Assembly: GCF_001982635.1 (NCBI RefSeq)
Contig: NZ_MKFI01000011.1
Span: forward strand, 1 to 64,000
Direction: 5' to 3'
Origin: Bradyrhizobium mercantei
GTDB taxonomy: Bacteria > Pseudomonadota > Alphaproteobacteria > Rhizobiales > Xanthobacteraceae
DNA: 64,000 bases
The stretch's first letter is position 1; every line of letters starts with the position of its first letter. This document shows, piece by piece, positions 55,303 through 64,000 of the stretch. A model generated the notes under the pieces. It was not told where the DNA came from. It saw nothing but the letters and a program-made list of their open reading frames with translations, and made no database searches. A program made the translations under genes and the position numbers.

Positions 55303-58125
55303 TCAGCCCTCGAACAGCACGAACGCCGCCCACACGCTGGCGTCGCCGGCGCCGGCGACCTTGCCGTCGCGCGCATCGCGCCTCGTCTGGCGCAGCGCGT
55401 CGGAATAGGTCAGGCCCTCGGCGAGGTGCTCGTAGAAGCGCACGGTGAAGTTCGCGGTGCCCTCGTCGGCGACCGGCCACAGCGTCAGCAGCGCGCGGCG
55501 GGCGCCGGCGATGCCGAGCGCGGTCGGCAGGCCGCGCAGGCCGCTGACAAAACTCTCGTCGCCGCGGCCGGTCTCGCAGGCCGACAGCACCAGCAGATCG
55601 AGCCCGGAGAGGTCCCAGTCCATCAATTCGAAGGCGTAGAGATAGCCGTCCTTGTCGTCGCGCAGCGGCCACCGGCTGTCGCCGGCGCCCGACAGCACGA
55701 TGCCGCTCTGCCACAGCGTATCGAGGCCGGACGCGGTGCTGTCGTGATAGAAGCCGTGGGTTGCCAGATGTGCGATGCGGGCCTTGCCGATCTTGTCGCG
55801 CAGCACGCTTTCGCTGACACCGGCTCCGCTCAGCATCTCGACCGGCGCGCCGCGCGCGCGGGCGAGTTTTGCGATCGCCTCGATCTCGGTCCTGGTGCCG
55901 GGCAGGGGCATCGGCCCGGGCTCGCCGTATTCGATGCCGCCGGCGAGCAGCATCGCGCCGCGTTGGTCGAGCGTCTCGCGCGCATGGATCGCGATCAGCG
56001 CGTCGGGGCTGGTCAGCATCCGGATCGTGGTGCGGTCTTCCAGCAGGCCGCCGTCGGCGCGGGGCAACAGCGCGAACGGCACGGCAAACAGGAAGCCGTC
56101 AGGCACCACGTAGAGCGTGGTCTTGCCTTGCAGGACAGGCTCCAGCGGCGCGAACAGCCGCGCGCGAAGGTTCTGGAAACGGCCCTTGGTGTCCAGTCCC
56201 CGGTTGTCGAGTGCTTTGGTGTCGTCGAGATCCGGCGCGGTGGCCCGCGTCGTCCGCAGCCGCGCGATCTCGGTGCGCACCCCGGTGTCGACCATCCGGC
56301 CGGGATCGCCGAGATCGACCACGCGCGGCTCGCTCGTGGCGGTCTCGACGATGGCATAGAGCACGGTCGCCGACAGCGGCTCCTTCTGTTGGCGATCCGC
56401 CTTCCACTGCCGGGTGATGAAGTAGTTGATGACGGCTTCCTGCGGCGCCAGCAGCTGCGCGGGATGGATCGGGTCTTGCGGCAGCTTGACGCCGATCGCA
56501 TCGAGCCGCTTGTTCAGCGCCTTCTCCGCCGCGTCCTGCCGCTGCCACACCGATCGCGCCCAGTCGTCGATATTGCCCGACGAGAACAGCTCCTGCTTCT
56601 CGCCGTTGAGCCGCAGCGCCGCGCGTACCAGCGTCGCGGTCTCCTCGTCCTTGCCCGCGACCTGCGTCTCGAGCTGGCGCAATGCCGTGGCGTCGCCGCC
56701 GCCGAGCGTCTTCCAGCGCAGCACGGCAGCGGCAAAGGCCGACTGTGCGACGGACGACCCGGCGCCGGTGGCGAAGCGGCCGAACGCGAACAGCAGATGG
56801 TCGGCATGGGCGCGGATCGCTTCGGCGACCGCGCGGTCGCCGGCCGTGCCGACCTCGCGCTTCATCCAGTCGAACATCTCGCGGTCGAGCGCGCTGAACG
56901 CCCGCACCGCGCGGTTCGGATCGGTCGCAATTTTGGCAACGGCGATGCCGAGCTTGATCTCGAAGGAGAGCGGATGCTGCGCGGTGAAGGCGCGGGTCGA
57001 GATCGCCAGCGCGGTTTCGCGCAGCCGCATGCCCGCGTCCCGCTCGCCGCGCTGCTCGCGCTTGCCGGCGGCCAGCACCGCGGCCTTGATGCGGAGGAAA
57101 TCCGCGAAATTCTCCTCATTGGCGACGATCGCTTCCAGCCGCTCCAGGTCGGCTGGCGCGACCGCGATGTCGCCGGCGGCAAGCATGTCGGTGTAGAACA
57201 GCCAGGCATCGGCCTGACCGGCAAACGTCGGGTCCTTCGGCGCCAGCACGGTCGCGATCGCGCGATGCCGGCGGAAATAGCGGCGGGCGTCGTCGAAGCG
57301 GCCGAGGTTGAGGAAATCCTGCCCGGCGTTGTTGACCGTCACCAGCGTGTTGAGATGGTTCTCGCCGTAGCGCTTGACGCGCTTGTCGATCGCGAACTGA
57401 TCGAGCTCGAGCGCCTTCGCCGGCGCGCCGATCTCGCGCAGCATGTCGGCATAATTGTTGGCGAGCTTCGCGGTGGTGCGATGGTCGGGCCCCAGCGCCT
57501 TCTCCGCGCGCTCGAAATTGTGCCGGCCCAGATTGGTCGCCGACGCCGCCGAGCCGTTGGCCGAGAGCGCGACCGCGAGCTTGTCATTGGCGATCAGCGA
57601 TTCCTCCGAGCCTTCGCCCCAATAGGCATTGAAGGCCGCGATCCCCTTCAAGTAGAGCGGAACCGCCTCCGCGATCCGGGCGTGGTCGGACAGCAGGATG
57701 GCGTATTCCAGCAGCACGTCGGCATTGCCGGGCGGCGATTGCGCGGCCGCCTTGCTCTGGAATGCGCGCACGAACAGTTTTTCCGCGAGATCGTCGCGCT
57801 TGACCGCGCGCAACGCGGCGGTGGCGTCGTAGAACTGTCCCATCACGAACTGGGCGTCGTCCAATCTGTCCGCGGCGTCGAGCGCGGCAGTCAGTTGCGC
57901 AGTGCCGGCGTCGATCTTGCCGCTGCGCACGAGCGCGATGGCGTTCTTGATCTGCGCGGTGACCACCTGGGTGCTGCCGGCCGCTTGCGCCGGCGCGCGC
58001 TTGGTGCGGGCGTCCTGCGCGGCCGCACTGTCGATCGGTCCGGTCAGACCCGCGCCGAGCGCGAGGATGATGCCAAGCGATGTGGCGGCCCTGCGCGCGC
58101 GTACGAAACCCAAGGCGATCGTCAT
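55303..58125 (-). CDS. Secreted TPR-CHAT domain protein (caspase-like peptidase)
   Basis: 940 residues. An N-terminal signal peptide (LGIILALGAGLTGPIDSAAA) suggests export. Residues about 50-560 are helical and TPR-like (EKALGPDHRTTAKLANNYAD). The C-terminal CHAT domain (about 610-940) has the caspase dyad His790 (ATHGF) and Cys850 (SACETGRG), with LLTLWPVADEGT downstream. CHAT proteases are caspase relatives; known ones act in pathways such as defence or cleavage of partner proteins. The substrate is unknown. No obvious partner gene is adjacent. Confidence 0.87.
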   Translation of the reverse strand: MTIALGFVRARRAATSLGIILALGAGLTGPIDSAAAQDARTKRAPAQAAGSTQVVTAQIKNAIALVRSGKIDAGTAQLTAALDAADRLDDAQFVMGQFYDATAALRAVKRDDLAEKLFVRAFQSKAAAQSPPGNADVLLEYAILLSDHARIAEAVPLYLKGIAAFNAYWGEGSEESLIANDKLAVALSANGSAASATNLGRHNFERAEKALGPDHRTTAKLANNYADMLREIGAPAKALELDQFAIDKRVKRYGENHLNTLVTVNNAGQDFLNLGRFDDARRYFRRHRAIATVLAPKDPTFAGQADAWLFYTDMLAAGDIAVAPADLERLEAIVANEENFADFLRIKAAVLAAGKREQRGERDAGMRLRETALAISTRAFTAQHPLSFEIKLGIAVAKIATDPNRAVRAFSALDREMFDWMKREVGTAGDRAVAEAIRAHADHLLFAFGRFATGAGSSVAQSAFAAAVLRWKTLGGGDATALRQLETQVAGKDEETATLVRAALRLNGEKQELFSSGNIDDWARSVWQRQDAAEKALNKRLDAIGVKLPQDPIHPAQLLAPQEAVINYFITRQWKADRQQKEPLSATVLYAIVETATSEPRVVDLGDPGRMVDTGVRTEIARLRTTRATAPDLDDTKALDNRGLDTKGRFQNLRARLFAPLEPVLQGKTTLYVVPDGFLFAVPFALLPRADGGLLEDRTTIRMLTSPDALIAIHARETLDQRGAMLLAGGIEYGEPGPMPLPGTRTEIEAIAKLARARGAPVEMLSGAGVSESVLRDKIGKARIAHLATHGFYHDSTASGLDTLWQSGIVLSGAGDSRWPLRDDKDGYLYAFELMDWDLSGLDLLVLSACETGRGDESFVSGLRGLPTALGIAGARRALLTLWPVADEGTANFTVRFYEHLAEGLTYSDALRQTRRDARDGKVAGAGDASVWAAFVLFEG

Positions 58126-58562
58126 CAGCAGTACATCCTCATCTCAAAACGCGTCATCGGATGCATCCCCAAGTGACGGCGTCGTTGCAGCCGGCCGCCC
58201 GGCTTTAGCGTCGCGCCTTGCATGAACAAGACATGGCGGCCCGGCCGCGCCGGCGGAACCGGCTCGCCGGGCGCGTGCTTCTTGGTCGCCGCCAGCGCCG
58301 CCGGCGTTCACGCATCGGCGCCTCTGATGCGCCCGCGCGGCGCGCCGCTACTTGCATGCCAGCGGCATGATCAGGCCATCGGATGATGTTACCGCCGGCT
58401 GCCTCGCTCTCCCCGCAACCGTCTTTCGCTTCGAAGCCGGAACGCGCCAGGACCGAAAGCATTGATTTTTCTGACCATCGTCACTTGCGCCGGCCCGTCC
58501 GATTCGCGTATGAGGCGCATCCTTCCTTTTCTACAACTTTTCATTTGAGAGCCCGATCGCCG
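58126..58562. other. 437-base gap without a convincing gene
   Basis: The stretch between the CHAT gene start and the SnoaL-like gene is very GC-rich (CGGCCGGCC-type runs) and contains no reading frame with protein-like composition, no repeats of the families seen elsewhere and no terminator. The promoter of the CHAT gene should be near 58126-58200. Confidence 0.5.
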
Positions 58563-58973
58563 ATGTCCAACGCCACAAGCGACGCCAACAAGGCGCTCGT
58601 GCTCGCGCATTACGACGCCGTGACCAATCGCCTCGATCCCGATGCGATCCGCGCGCAGCTGGCCTCGGACTTCTTCGATCATGCCGCGGGCAAGCGGATG
58701 AGCGCCGAGGAGGTGATCGCGCACGCGGCCGCGATGCACGAGACCTTCGCCGACCTGTCGGCGGTGGCCGAATGCCTGGTCGCCGAGCGCGACATCGTCG
58801 CCGGCCGCTTCGTCTGGCGCGGCCGCCACCGCAGCCCGTGGCGCGGCATTGCCGCGACCGGCCGTCACGTCGAATTCCGCGGCATGACGTTCTGGCGCAT
58901 CAGGGATGGCAAGATCTCCGAGCGCTGGGCCGAGATCGATTTCGTGGGGCTGGAGCGGCAGTTGAAGGATTGA
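58563..58973 (+). CDS. SnoaL-like/ester cyclase family protein
   Basis: 136 residues from the ATG at 58563. The NTF2-like cone fold shows VLAHYDAVTNRLDPDAIRAQ, FFDHAAGKRMSAEEVIAHAA and FWRIRDGKISERWAEIDFVG, the pattern of SnoaL-type ester cyclases. Typical Asp and His in the active cavity are plausible (FFDHAAG), but the ligand is unknown. A single gene. Confidence 0.8.
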   Translation: MSNATSDANKALVLAHYDAVTNRLDPDAIRAQLASDFFDHAAGKRMSAEEVIAHAAAMHETFADLSAVAECLVAERDIVAGRFVWRGRHRSPWRGIAATGRHVEFRGMTFWRIRDGKISERWAEIDFVGLERQLKD

Positions 58974-59136
58974 TCATCCGCGTCGTGCCGCTCGGTTGAT
59001 GAATGCGTCGCGGGAATTCACGGTACGAACATGGACTGAGGCGTGTAGCCGTGGAAGCGAATGTCGGTGCCGACGCTTTGACTGCCTCGTTTGCTCCATG
59101 GCATGATCGGCCATTCGAAGCAGGAGGGATGTTTGC

Positions 59137-59943
59137 ATGCTCAGGTGTCGTTTGGCGGTCTTCTTCGGCGCCTTGCTGCTTGCCACCCCATCCTATGGCG
59201 CCCGCTGCGGCGGCAGCTTTCCCGCTTTCGTGCAGTCGTTCTCGCAGGAGGCGGCTAGCGCCGGGATCCAGCAGGATGTGATCTCCTCAGCACTCGGCGG
59301 GGTGCAGCAGGATGGCGGGGTGCTCGCCTTCGACCGGCGGCAGCGCTACACCTTCAACAAGACCTTCGAGCAGTATGTCGCAACCCGCGTCGGCTCCGGG
59401 CGCATCAATGGCGGGCGTGCGATGTTGCAGCGTCACGCCGCGCTGCTCTCGAAGATCGAGGCGCAATACGGCGTGCCGCGGCAGATCCTGGTCGCGATCT
59501 GGGGGCTCGAGACCGATTTCGGCAAGGGCGACATGGGCAAGCTGCCGGTGTTCCGCGTGCTCACCACGCTGGCGCATGATTGCCGCCGCACCGACCTGTT
59601 CCAGGGCGAGCTGCTCGCCGCGCTCAAGATCCTGCAACGCGGCGACCTCCGCCTCAACGACATGATCGGCGCCTATGCCGGCGAGATCGGCCAGACGCAA
59701 TTTTTGCCGTCGTCCTACATCAAGTATGGCGTCGATTTCGACGGCGACGGCCATGTCGATCTGCGCCACTCGGTGCCCGACGTGCTGGCCTCGACTGCGA
59801 ACCTGCTGCACACCAACGGCTTCAAGATGGGTGCGTCCTATGGCGAGGGCAGCGCCAATTTCGAGGCGATGCGCGAGTGGAACAGGGCGGTGATCTATCG
59901 CAAGACGATCGGGTACTTTGCCGATCAGCTCGTGGGACGGTGA
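59137..59943 (+). CDS. MltB-type lytic murein transglycosylase
   Basis: 268 residues with a signal peptide (LAVFFGALLLATPSYGARCG). The SLT-2 fold has the catalytic Glu125 in IWGLETDFGKGD and the signature GEIGQTQFLPSSYIKYGVDF. It cuts murein between N-acetylmuramic acid and N-acetylglucosamine, forming 1,6-anhydro ends. Periplasmic. No lipobox cysteine at the expected position, so it is a soluble form. Single gene. Confidence 0.9.
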   Translation: MLRCRLAVFFGALLLATPSYGARCGGSFPAFVQSFSQEAASAGIQQDVISSALGGVQQDGGVLAFDRRQRYTFNKTFEQYVATRVGSGRINGGRAMLQRHAALLSKIEAQYGVPRQILVAIWGLETDFGKGDMGKLPVFRVLTTLAHDCRRTDLFQGELLAALKILQRGDLRLNDMIGAYAGEIGQTQFLPSSYIKYGVDFDGDGHVDLRHSVPDVLASTANLLHTNGFKMGASYGEGSANFEAMREWNRAVIYRKTIGYFADQLVGR

Positions 59944-59956
59944 GGGAGGCCGTTTT

Positions 59957-60038
59957 CGTAGGGCGGATTAGCCGAAGGCGTAATCCGCCGATCGCGCGTG
60001 GGATATCGGCGGATTACGCGGCGCTAATCCGCCCTACG
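59957..60038. repeat. Intergenic palindromic repeat, CGTAGGGCGGATTAGC type
   Basis: 82 bases beginning CGTAGGGCGGATTAGCCGAA and ending GCGCTAATCCGCCCTACG, an imperfect inverted repeat with GGCGGATTACGC inside. A well-known alphaproteobacterial intergenic element. It lies between the transglycosylase and the FRG gene. Confidence 0.85.
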
Positions 60039-60064
60039 ATGATTGAGAGTGCGGGGCCCGTCCC

Positions 60065-60910
60065 ATGGAAACCATCGGCAGCCGAAAGATCTGGTCGTTC
60101 TTCGATCGCCGCGGTTGCCAGGTCGCGAAGAACTCGGCGGTGCGGGAAGGGCCCGGCCATCGCGTCGGCTCGTATCTGGAGCTCGCCACCAAGATCGCCG
60201 AGCTGCAATTCCTCAACCGCGACCATGTGCTGCTGTTTCGTGGCCAGGGCGCCGATTACAGGAACATCAAGCGCAACTCGTCGCTGAAGCCGACGCTGTT
60301 TCGCGGCGGCCGCGGCAATCCGGATCAGGCGACGCTGGTCGAGCGGTTCGAGGCTTTGCGGCGCGCCGAGCAGATCCTGATCGCGGAATATGCCAGGGCA
60401 AAACTGCTCGGGGTCGAGCGGCTGAAGCGGCATCGCATCCTGCGCTGGTCGATCCTGCAGCATTACGAGGTCTGCACCACGCCGCTGCTCGACGTCACCC
60501 ATTCGGTGCGCATCGCCGCGTCGTTCGCCTCGCTGGCCGAGACCGGCACCGCCTTCCTCTATGTGCTCGGCGTGCCGAACCTCAGCGGCGCGATCACCGC
60601 GAGCGCCGAGGCCGGCCTGCAGATCGTGCGGCTCTCCAGCGTCTGCCCGCCGTCGGCGGTGCGGCCGCACATCCAGGAGGGCTATCTGCTCGGCGAATAT
60701 CCTGAAATGTCCGGCACCGAGCAGAAGGAAAACTACTTCCCCTACGAGATGGATTTCGGCCGCCGCCTGGTCGCAAAATTCGCGTTCACGCCGGCGTCGT
60801 TCTGGAAGAACGACAATTTTCCGCAGGTGGCGCGGAGCGCGCTTTACCCGTCGGAGCGGAGCGATCCGTTGTTCCGGCTGGCGCTCGGGGTGAAGAAGCA
60901 GCTTGGGTGA
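60065..60910 (+). CDS. FRG-domain protein
   Basis: 281 residues. The FRG signature is seen as HVLLFRGQGADY (54-65) and, after a helical stretch, WSILQHYEVCTTPLLDVTHS (128-147), then RIAASFASLAETGTAFLYVL. FRG domains appear in bacterial toxin, phage-defence and effector-type proteins, and are suspected to be ADP-ribosyltransferase-like, though unproven. It has no signal peptide. It stands alone, so any partner must be elsewhere. I infer a defence-like or stress role. Confidence 0.8.
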   Translation: METIGSRKIWSFFDRRGCQVAKNSAVREGPGHRVGSYLELATKIAELQFLNRDHVLLFRGQGADYRNIKRNSSLKPTLFRGGRGNPDQATLVERFEALRRAEQILIAEYARAKLLGVERLKRHRILRWSILQHYEVCTTPLLDVTHSVRIAASFASLAETGTAFLYVLGVPNLSGAITASAEAGLQIVRLSSVCPPSAVRPHIQEGYLLGEYPEMSGTEQKENYFPYEMDFGRRLVAKFAFTPASFWKNDNFPQVARSALYPSERSDPLFRLALGVKKQLG

Positions 60911-60980
60911 GCAGACTTCGCGCCGGTCCGTAGGATGGGTGCGGTAGATGCGTGACCGGACGATCGGGCCACATATTCGG

Positions 60981-61106
60981 TGTCGTCCCGGGCTTGACCC
61001 GGGACGTATAACCACGAATGTCAGTTATGCCCGACGCTGGGGCTCCAGCGTGCTTGCACAACCTAGCCCTGTAGTTATAGGTCCCTGCTTTCGCAGGGAC
61101 GACAGA
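60981..61106. repeat. Composite intergenic repeat ending in CCTGCTTTCGCAGGGACGAC
   Basis: Left end TGTCGTCCCGGGCTTGACCC and right end CCTGCTTTCGCAGGGACGAC, with GTAGTTATAGGTCC in the middle, as in 25024-25157 and 48690-48814. Between the convergent FRG and SDR genes. A truncated CCGTAGGATGGGT element precedes it. Confidence 0.82.
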
Positions 61107-61136
61107 GTGGGGGCGCCGACCTCATCCACTCAAATC

Positions 61137-62015
61137 CTACCGCGCCGCGTCGCGCGCCATCCGACGCGCCGCCGTCTTCTCCATCTGGCGCTGCATCACC
61201 TTCCAGTAGGTCCCGGGACGGAAGCGCTGCACCAGGTCCATGAACCAGGCGTCCTTGCCGATCAGGATGCGCGGCTGGTTCTTCTCGATGCCGGCGATGA
61301 TCGTTTGCGCGGCCGCGGCCGGCGTGGTCCTGGCCAGCGTATCGAAGCGCTCGATCGATTCGGCGCGGCGGGCGTTGTCGGTGACGCCGGTGCCGGTGCG
61401 CGAATTGCGCGCGATGTTGGTGGCGACGCCGCCGGGATGCACGACGGAGATCTTCACCGGACTACCCGCCATCGCAAGCTCGTGGCGCAGGCTCTCGGAG
61501 AAGCCGCGCACCGCGAACTTGGCCGCGCAGTAGGCGCTCTGGCCCGGCGGAGCGACGATGCCGAAGATCGAGGAGACGTTGACGATATGCGCCTCGCGCT
61601 GCTGCGCGAGCTGCGGCAGGAAGGCGCGGCTGCCGTGCACCACGCCCCAGAAATTGATGTTGAACAGCCACTCCATCTGCGCCTGCCCGATCTCGTCGAA
61701 TTGGCCGAGCAGCGCGACGCCGGCATTGTTGACCACGATGTTGAGCTTGGGATGCGCGGCGCCGGCCGCTTGCGCGAACGCCGCGATCTCGCTCGGTTCG
61801 CTGACATCGATACGGTGGATCGTGACCTTGCGCGGGCTCGCTTTCGCGATCTCGATCGCCTTGGCGATCTCGGCGGCGACGGCCTGCAAGCCGCCCTCGT
61901 CGCGGTCGGCGATCGCGAGGTCGCAGCCGCGTAGCGCGAGTTCAAGCGCGAGCGCGCGGCCGATGCCGCTGGCGGCTCCGGTCACGGCGGCGGCGGATCC
62001 AGCAATCGCAGTCAT
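61137..62015 (-). CDS. Short-chain dehydrogenase/reductase (SDR)
   Basis: 292 residues. Cofactor motif TGAASGIGRALA (13-24), NNAG (about 96-99), Ser in IVNVSSIFG and Tyr/Lys in SAYCAAKFAVRG. The C-terminal half is longer than in classical SDRs. The substrate is unknown. It faces away from the receiver protein at 62175. No operon partner on its strand. Confidence 0.9.
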   Translation of the reverse strand: MTAIAGSAAAVTGAASGIGRALALELALRGCDLAIADRDEGGLQAVAAEIAKAIEIAKASPRKVTIHRIDVSEPSEIAAFAQAAGAAHPKLNIVVNNAGVALLGQFDEIGQAQMEWLFNINFWGVVHGSRAFLPQLAQQREAHIVNVSSIFGIVAPPGQSAYCAAKFAVRGFSESLRHELAMAGSPVKISVVHPGGVATNIARNSRTGTGVTDNARRAESIERFDTLARTTPAAAAQTIIAGIEKNQPRILIGKDAWFMDLVQRFRPGTYWKVMQRQMEKTAARRMARDAAR

Positions 62016-62174
62016 GTCGGGTCAACTCCATCTGAAAAAAGCGGGCGGCAATGCAATGAGGGAACATGGCGGGTTTCATCACTTTTCTCAAATTGGAACC
62101 GAACCATCCAGCGGTTTTAGGCATTTAATCTGCACTCGTTCTGGAAAACCGCGCTCATTGAAGGAGGCTCAGCC

Positions 62175-62576
62175 ATGGGACAATCGAGGCCCTATCGTGC
62201 GAAGGCCCTGGTCGTCGAGGACGACCCGATGCAGCGCGAGATGATCGAATTGCTGCTCGAGGAGAGCGAGTTCGACGTCATTTCCTGCGAGAGCGCGGAG
62301 GCCGCGGAACTGGTGTTGCAGGGCGGCGGCGATAACGTCGTGCTGATGCTGACGGATGTCGAACTGGCCGGAAACATGACCGGCGTCGAGCTCGCCTATG
62401 TCGCCAAGAAATACAAACCCGATCTTGATGTGATCGTCACCTCGGGCAAGCCGCTGCGGCAGCGCCTGCCCGATGGCGCCCTGTTCTGGTCCAAGCCCTG
62501 GGCGCCGCTGGACGTGATCCGCCTCGCCGAGATGAAGGCCTCGGAGCTGTCAGGCGGCGGGCCGCGCCGGTCCTGA
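62175..62576 (+). CDS. Single-domain response regulator
   Basis: 133 residues made almost only of a receiver domain: acidic pair in ALVVEDDPMQR, phospho-acceptor Asp in LMLTDVELAG, Thr/Ser in VIVTSGKP and Lys in FWSKPWAP. No output domain. Such proteins act as phosphate relay or allosteric switches. AAGGAGGCTCAGCC precedes the ATG. Its kinase is not nearby. Confidence 0.9.
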   Translation: MGQSRPYRAKALVVEDDPMQREMIELLLEESEFDVISCESAEAAELVLQGGGDNVVLMLTDVELAGNMTGVELAYVAKKYKPDLDVIVTSGKPLRQRLPDGALFWSKPWAPLDVIRLAEMKASELSGGGPRRS

Positions 62577-62677
62577 TCGCGGCGCGGGTGAAGGGCGGGC
62601 GGCCGGCCGGTGGCCGCTTCCGCCGCTACCAAGGCCGTGATATTGGCGGCTGATGTCCCGCCCGCTCAGGATGTGAA

Positions 62678-63289
62678 ATGACCTGGTCCTTCCTGCTGAC
62701 CACGCTGATCGTGGTCGCCTCGCCCGGCACCGGCGTGCTCTACACGCTGGCGGTGGCGCTGACCCGGGGCTCGCGGGCGAGCGTAGCGGCGGCATTCGGC
62801 TGCACGCTCGGGATCGTGCCGCAGATGATCGCGGCGATGCTCGGGCTTGCCGCCATCCTGCACACCAGCGCGGTGGCGTTCGCAGCGCTGAAATGGGGCG
62901 GCGTGCTCTATTTGCTCTATATGGCCTGGCAAGCACTGCGCGAGCGCGGCGCGCTCGCCGTCGACACCGAGATCAAGCCGCGCTCGAGCGGGCGGGTGAT
63001 CGTGACCGCGATCCTGATCAACATCCTCAATCCGAAGCTGTCGATCTTCTTCCTGGCCTTCCTGCCGCAGTTCATCGCCGTCGACGAGCCGCATCCGCTG
63101 ACGCGCATGGTCGAGCTCAGCGGCGTCTTCATGGCGATGACCTTTGCGGTGTTCGCGGTCTACGGGCTGTTCGCGGCGTCGGTGCGCGACCGCGTCATCA
63201 CCCGGCCGAAGGTGATGGCCTGGCTGCGGCGCAGCTTTGCCGCGGGCTTTGCCCTGCTCGGCGCCAAGCTCGCCTTCGCGGAGCGCTGA
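62678..63289 (+). CDS. LysE-family amino acid exporter
   Basis: 203 residues with the LysE/RhtB pattern: six hydrophobic helices (FLLTTLIVVASPGTGVLYTL first), the loop RGSRASVAAAFGCTLGI, and NILNPKLSIFFLAFLPQF after helix 4. The function is export of amino acids or derivatives. It is intact, in contrast to the frameshifted copy at 29194-29812. It follows the receiver gene by about 100 bases. Confidence 0.9.
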   Translation: MTWSFLLTTLIVVASPGTGVLYTLAVALTRGSRASVAAAFGCTLGIVPQMIAAMLGLAAILHTSAVAFAALKWGGVLYLLYMAWQALRERGALAVDTEIKPRSSGRVIVTAILINILNPKLSIFFLAFLPQFIAVDEPHPLTRMVELSGVFMAMTFAVFAVYGLFAASVRDRVITRPKVMAWLRRSFAAGFALLGAKLAFAER

Positions 63290-63321
63290 GGCCGCGCCGG
63301 CGCGGGATCGATCCAGGCAAT

Positions 63322-63344
63322 AAAAAAGCAGGCCTTGCGCCTGC
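63322..63344 (-). terminator. Intrinsic terminator for the mini-protein gene
   Basis: Minus strand: stem GCAGGC/GCCTGC, loop GCAAG, then six U (from A at 63322-63327). It lies 81 bases downstream of the mini-protein stop. Confidence 0.85.
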
Positions 63345-63424
63345 TGCCTTGCCCGCTGTCGGGGCCGATCGATCCGGTTCGGGTGCCCGGGCAGGGCAGG
63401 AGCCGCTACCCGGGCGAGAACTGG

Positions 63425-63499
63425 TTACTTCTTGGCGGCCTTCTTCTTGGTGGCCTTTTTCGCCTTCGCCTTCTTCGCCTTCTTCGCTTTCTTAGCCAT
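63425..63499 (-). CDS. 24-residue lysine-alanine-rich mini-protein
   Basis: ATG at 63499 with GAGAGGATACT as ribosome site, stop at 63425-63427. The product is almost only Lys and Ala (begins MAKKAKKAKK), like the tail of H1-type or Hc1-like basic proteins, so it may bind DNA or RNA. A terminator follows and no longer frame is open, so this looks like a true single-gene unit. Such tiny Lys-rich proteins are often missed in annotation. Function not known. Confidence 0.65.
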   Translation of the reverse strand: MAKKAKKAKKAKAKKATKKKAAKK

Positions 63500-64000
63500 A
63501 GTATCCTCTCAGGGTTTTCATGGATTGAACGCGACTCCGAGGCATGCTTGGCGGAGGGCCAGCCTCGCAACATCCTCAGTATCAAACTCAGCAGATTCGG
63601 AGGCGGCTGCCGCGTGCTGTCACCGCGCTGTCATCGTGTTATCCACAGCTGTTACGTGTTTTCGTCAGTTTTTTCGCCAGCATGCGCGCGTCGCGCGGCG
63701 CGGCGTCGTCGCATCCGTCATGCTTAACGATGCGCAAATGGCGGATGCGCACATCTTCATCAATTCAAAACCACAGCGCGGATTCACCCGTGGCGGGTGA
63801 CAGTCCGTTAAGTGGCGCGGCCGCATCCTGTCCGGCAAGGCAACGGGGATTGCCGATTAAGGGAAACGCCCTGGGCATGATCCGGAAAGATCATGCGCAG
63901 ATAAAGGGCTTGGTGGCGGGGCGGCTATTTCAGAAGAGGCGAGGCCGGTAGCGGTCTCGAACAGGGGCGATGTTGAGCGTTCCGACGCTTTGGACGGTAT
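63500..64000. other. Region after the mini-protein, no clear gene
   Basis: About 500 bases. Frames here are short and poor in protein-like composition. One exact DnaA-type box (TTATCCACA, 63639-63647) is seen, alone. The end of the window cuts through unknown sequence. The promoter of the mini-protein gene should be near 63500-63560. Confidence 0.5.

Noticed and set aside
62095..62116. EcfG-like GGAAC...GTT upstream of the receiver protein
   Set aside because: The spacer is 14 bases, not 16-17.
63639..63647. Exact DnaA box TTATCCACA
   Set aside because: Single copy; no cluster, no AT-rich region and no dnaA, hemE or parAB genes nearby, so no origin.

Overview
The window is high-GC chromosomal DNA that looks like a Bradyrhizobium or close relative. 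The clues are protein character (DnaG without zinc ligands, NwCld-like small chlorite dismutase, DUF6894 protein, FixJ-type regulator), an EcfG-type promoter, a possible Irr box, and several palindromic intergenic repeat families typical of that group. This assignment is inference from family knowledge; no search was run.

Layout. 0-3.5 kb: a broken IS30 transposase, then a divergent copper module (csoR / copA) around a CsoR-type operator. 3.5-9.2 kb: a dapA-like gene behind a possible attenuator, a probable small RNA, lysR-trxB facing lrp, doxX, greA. 9.3-19.9 kb: carB, an unusual tRNA-Cys, a methyltransferase facing dps (EcfG promoter), a cupin, an enolase-superfamily enzyme, a thioesterase, carA, a hydrolase and yqeY. 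greA-carB-carA-yqeY and dnaG-rpoD look like two pieces of one housekeeping block, separated here by about 30 kb of accessory genes.

20-38 kb is accessory: a Rieske/FAD reductase, an acyl-CoA synthetase, a MarR regulator with a perfect 11-bp-arm palindrome, an arsR operon with three successive SRPBCC genes, an LVIVD-repeat secreted protein, a frameshifted lysE, a tetR-controlled molybdenum hydroxylase whose FeS and Mo subunits are fused, and an rrf2-histidine kinase-fixJ signalling unit. 38-49.9 kb: an AraC regulator, a ketone-body cluster (FAD oxidoreductase, acetoacetate decarboxylase, patatin, 3-hydroxybutyrate dehydrogenase), a PepSY iron-type membrane protein, two tandem transglutaminases, and a small chlorite dismutase.

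50-64 kb: dnaG and rpoD with a clean terminator, then a secreted TPR-CHAT protein, a SnoaL-like protein, a lytic transglycosylase, a stand-alone FRG-domain protein, an SDR, a receiver-only response regulator, an intact LysE exporter, and a 24-residue lysine-rich mini-protein with its own ribosome site and terminator.

The most unusual items are the tRNA-Cys variant (13175-13250: no GG in the D-loop, anticodon arm of irregular size), the leaderless control units (arsR, rrf2 and a 24-codon leader peptide ahead of the dapA-like gene) with operators or attenuators in place, and the fused molybdenum hydroxylase.
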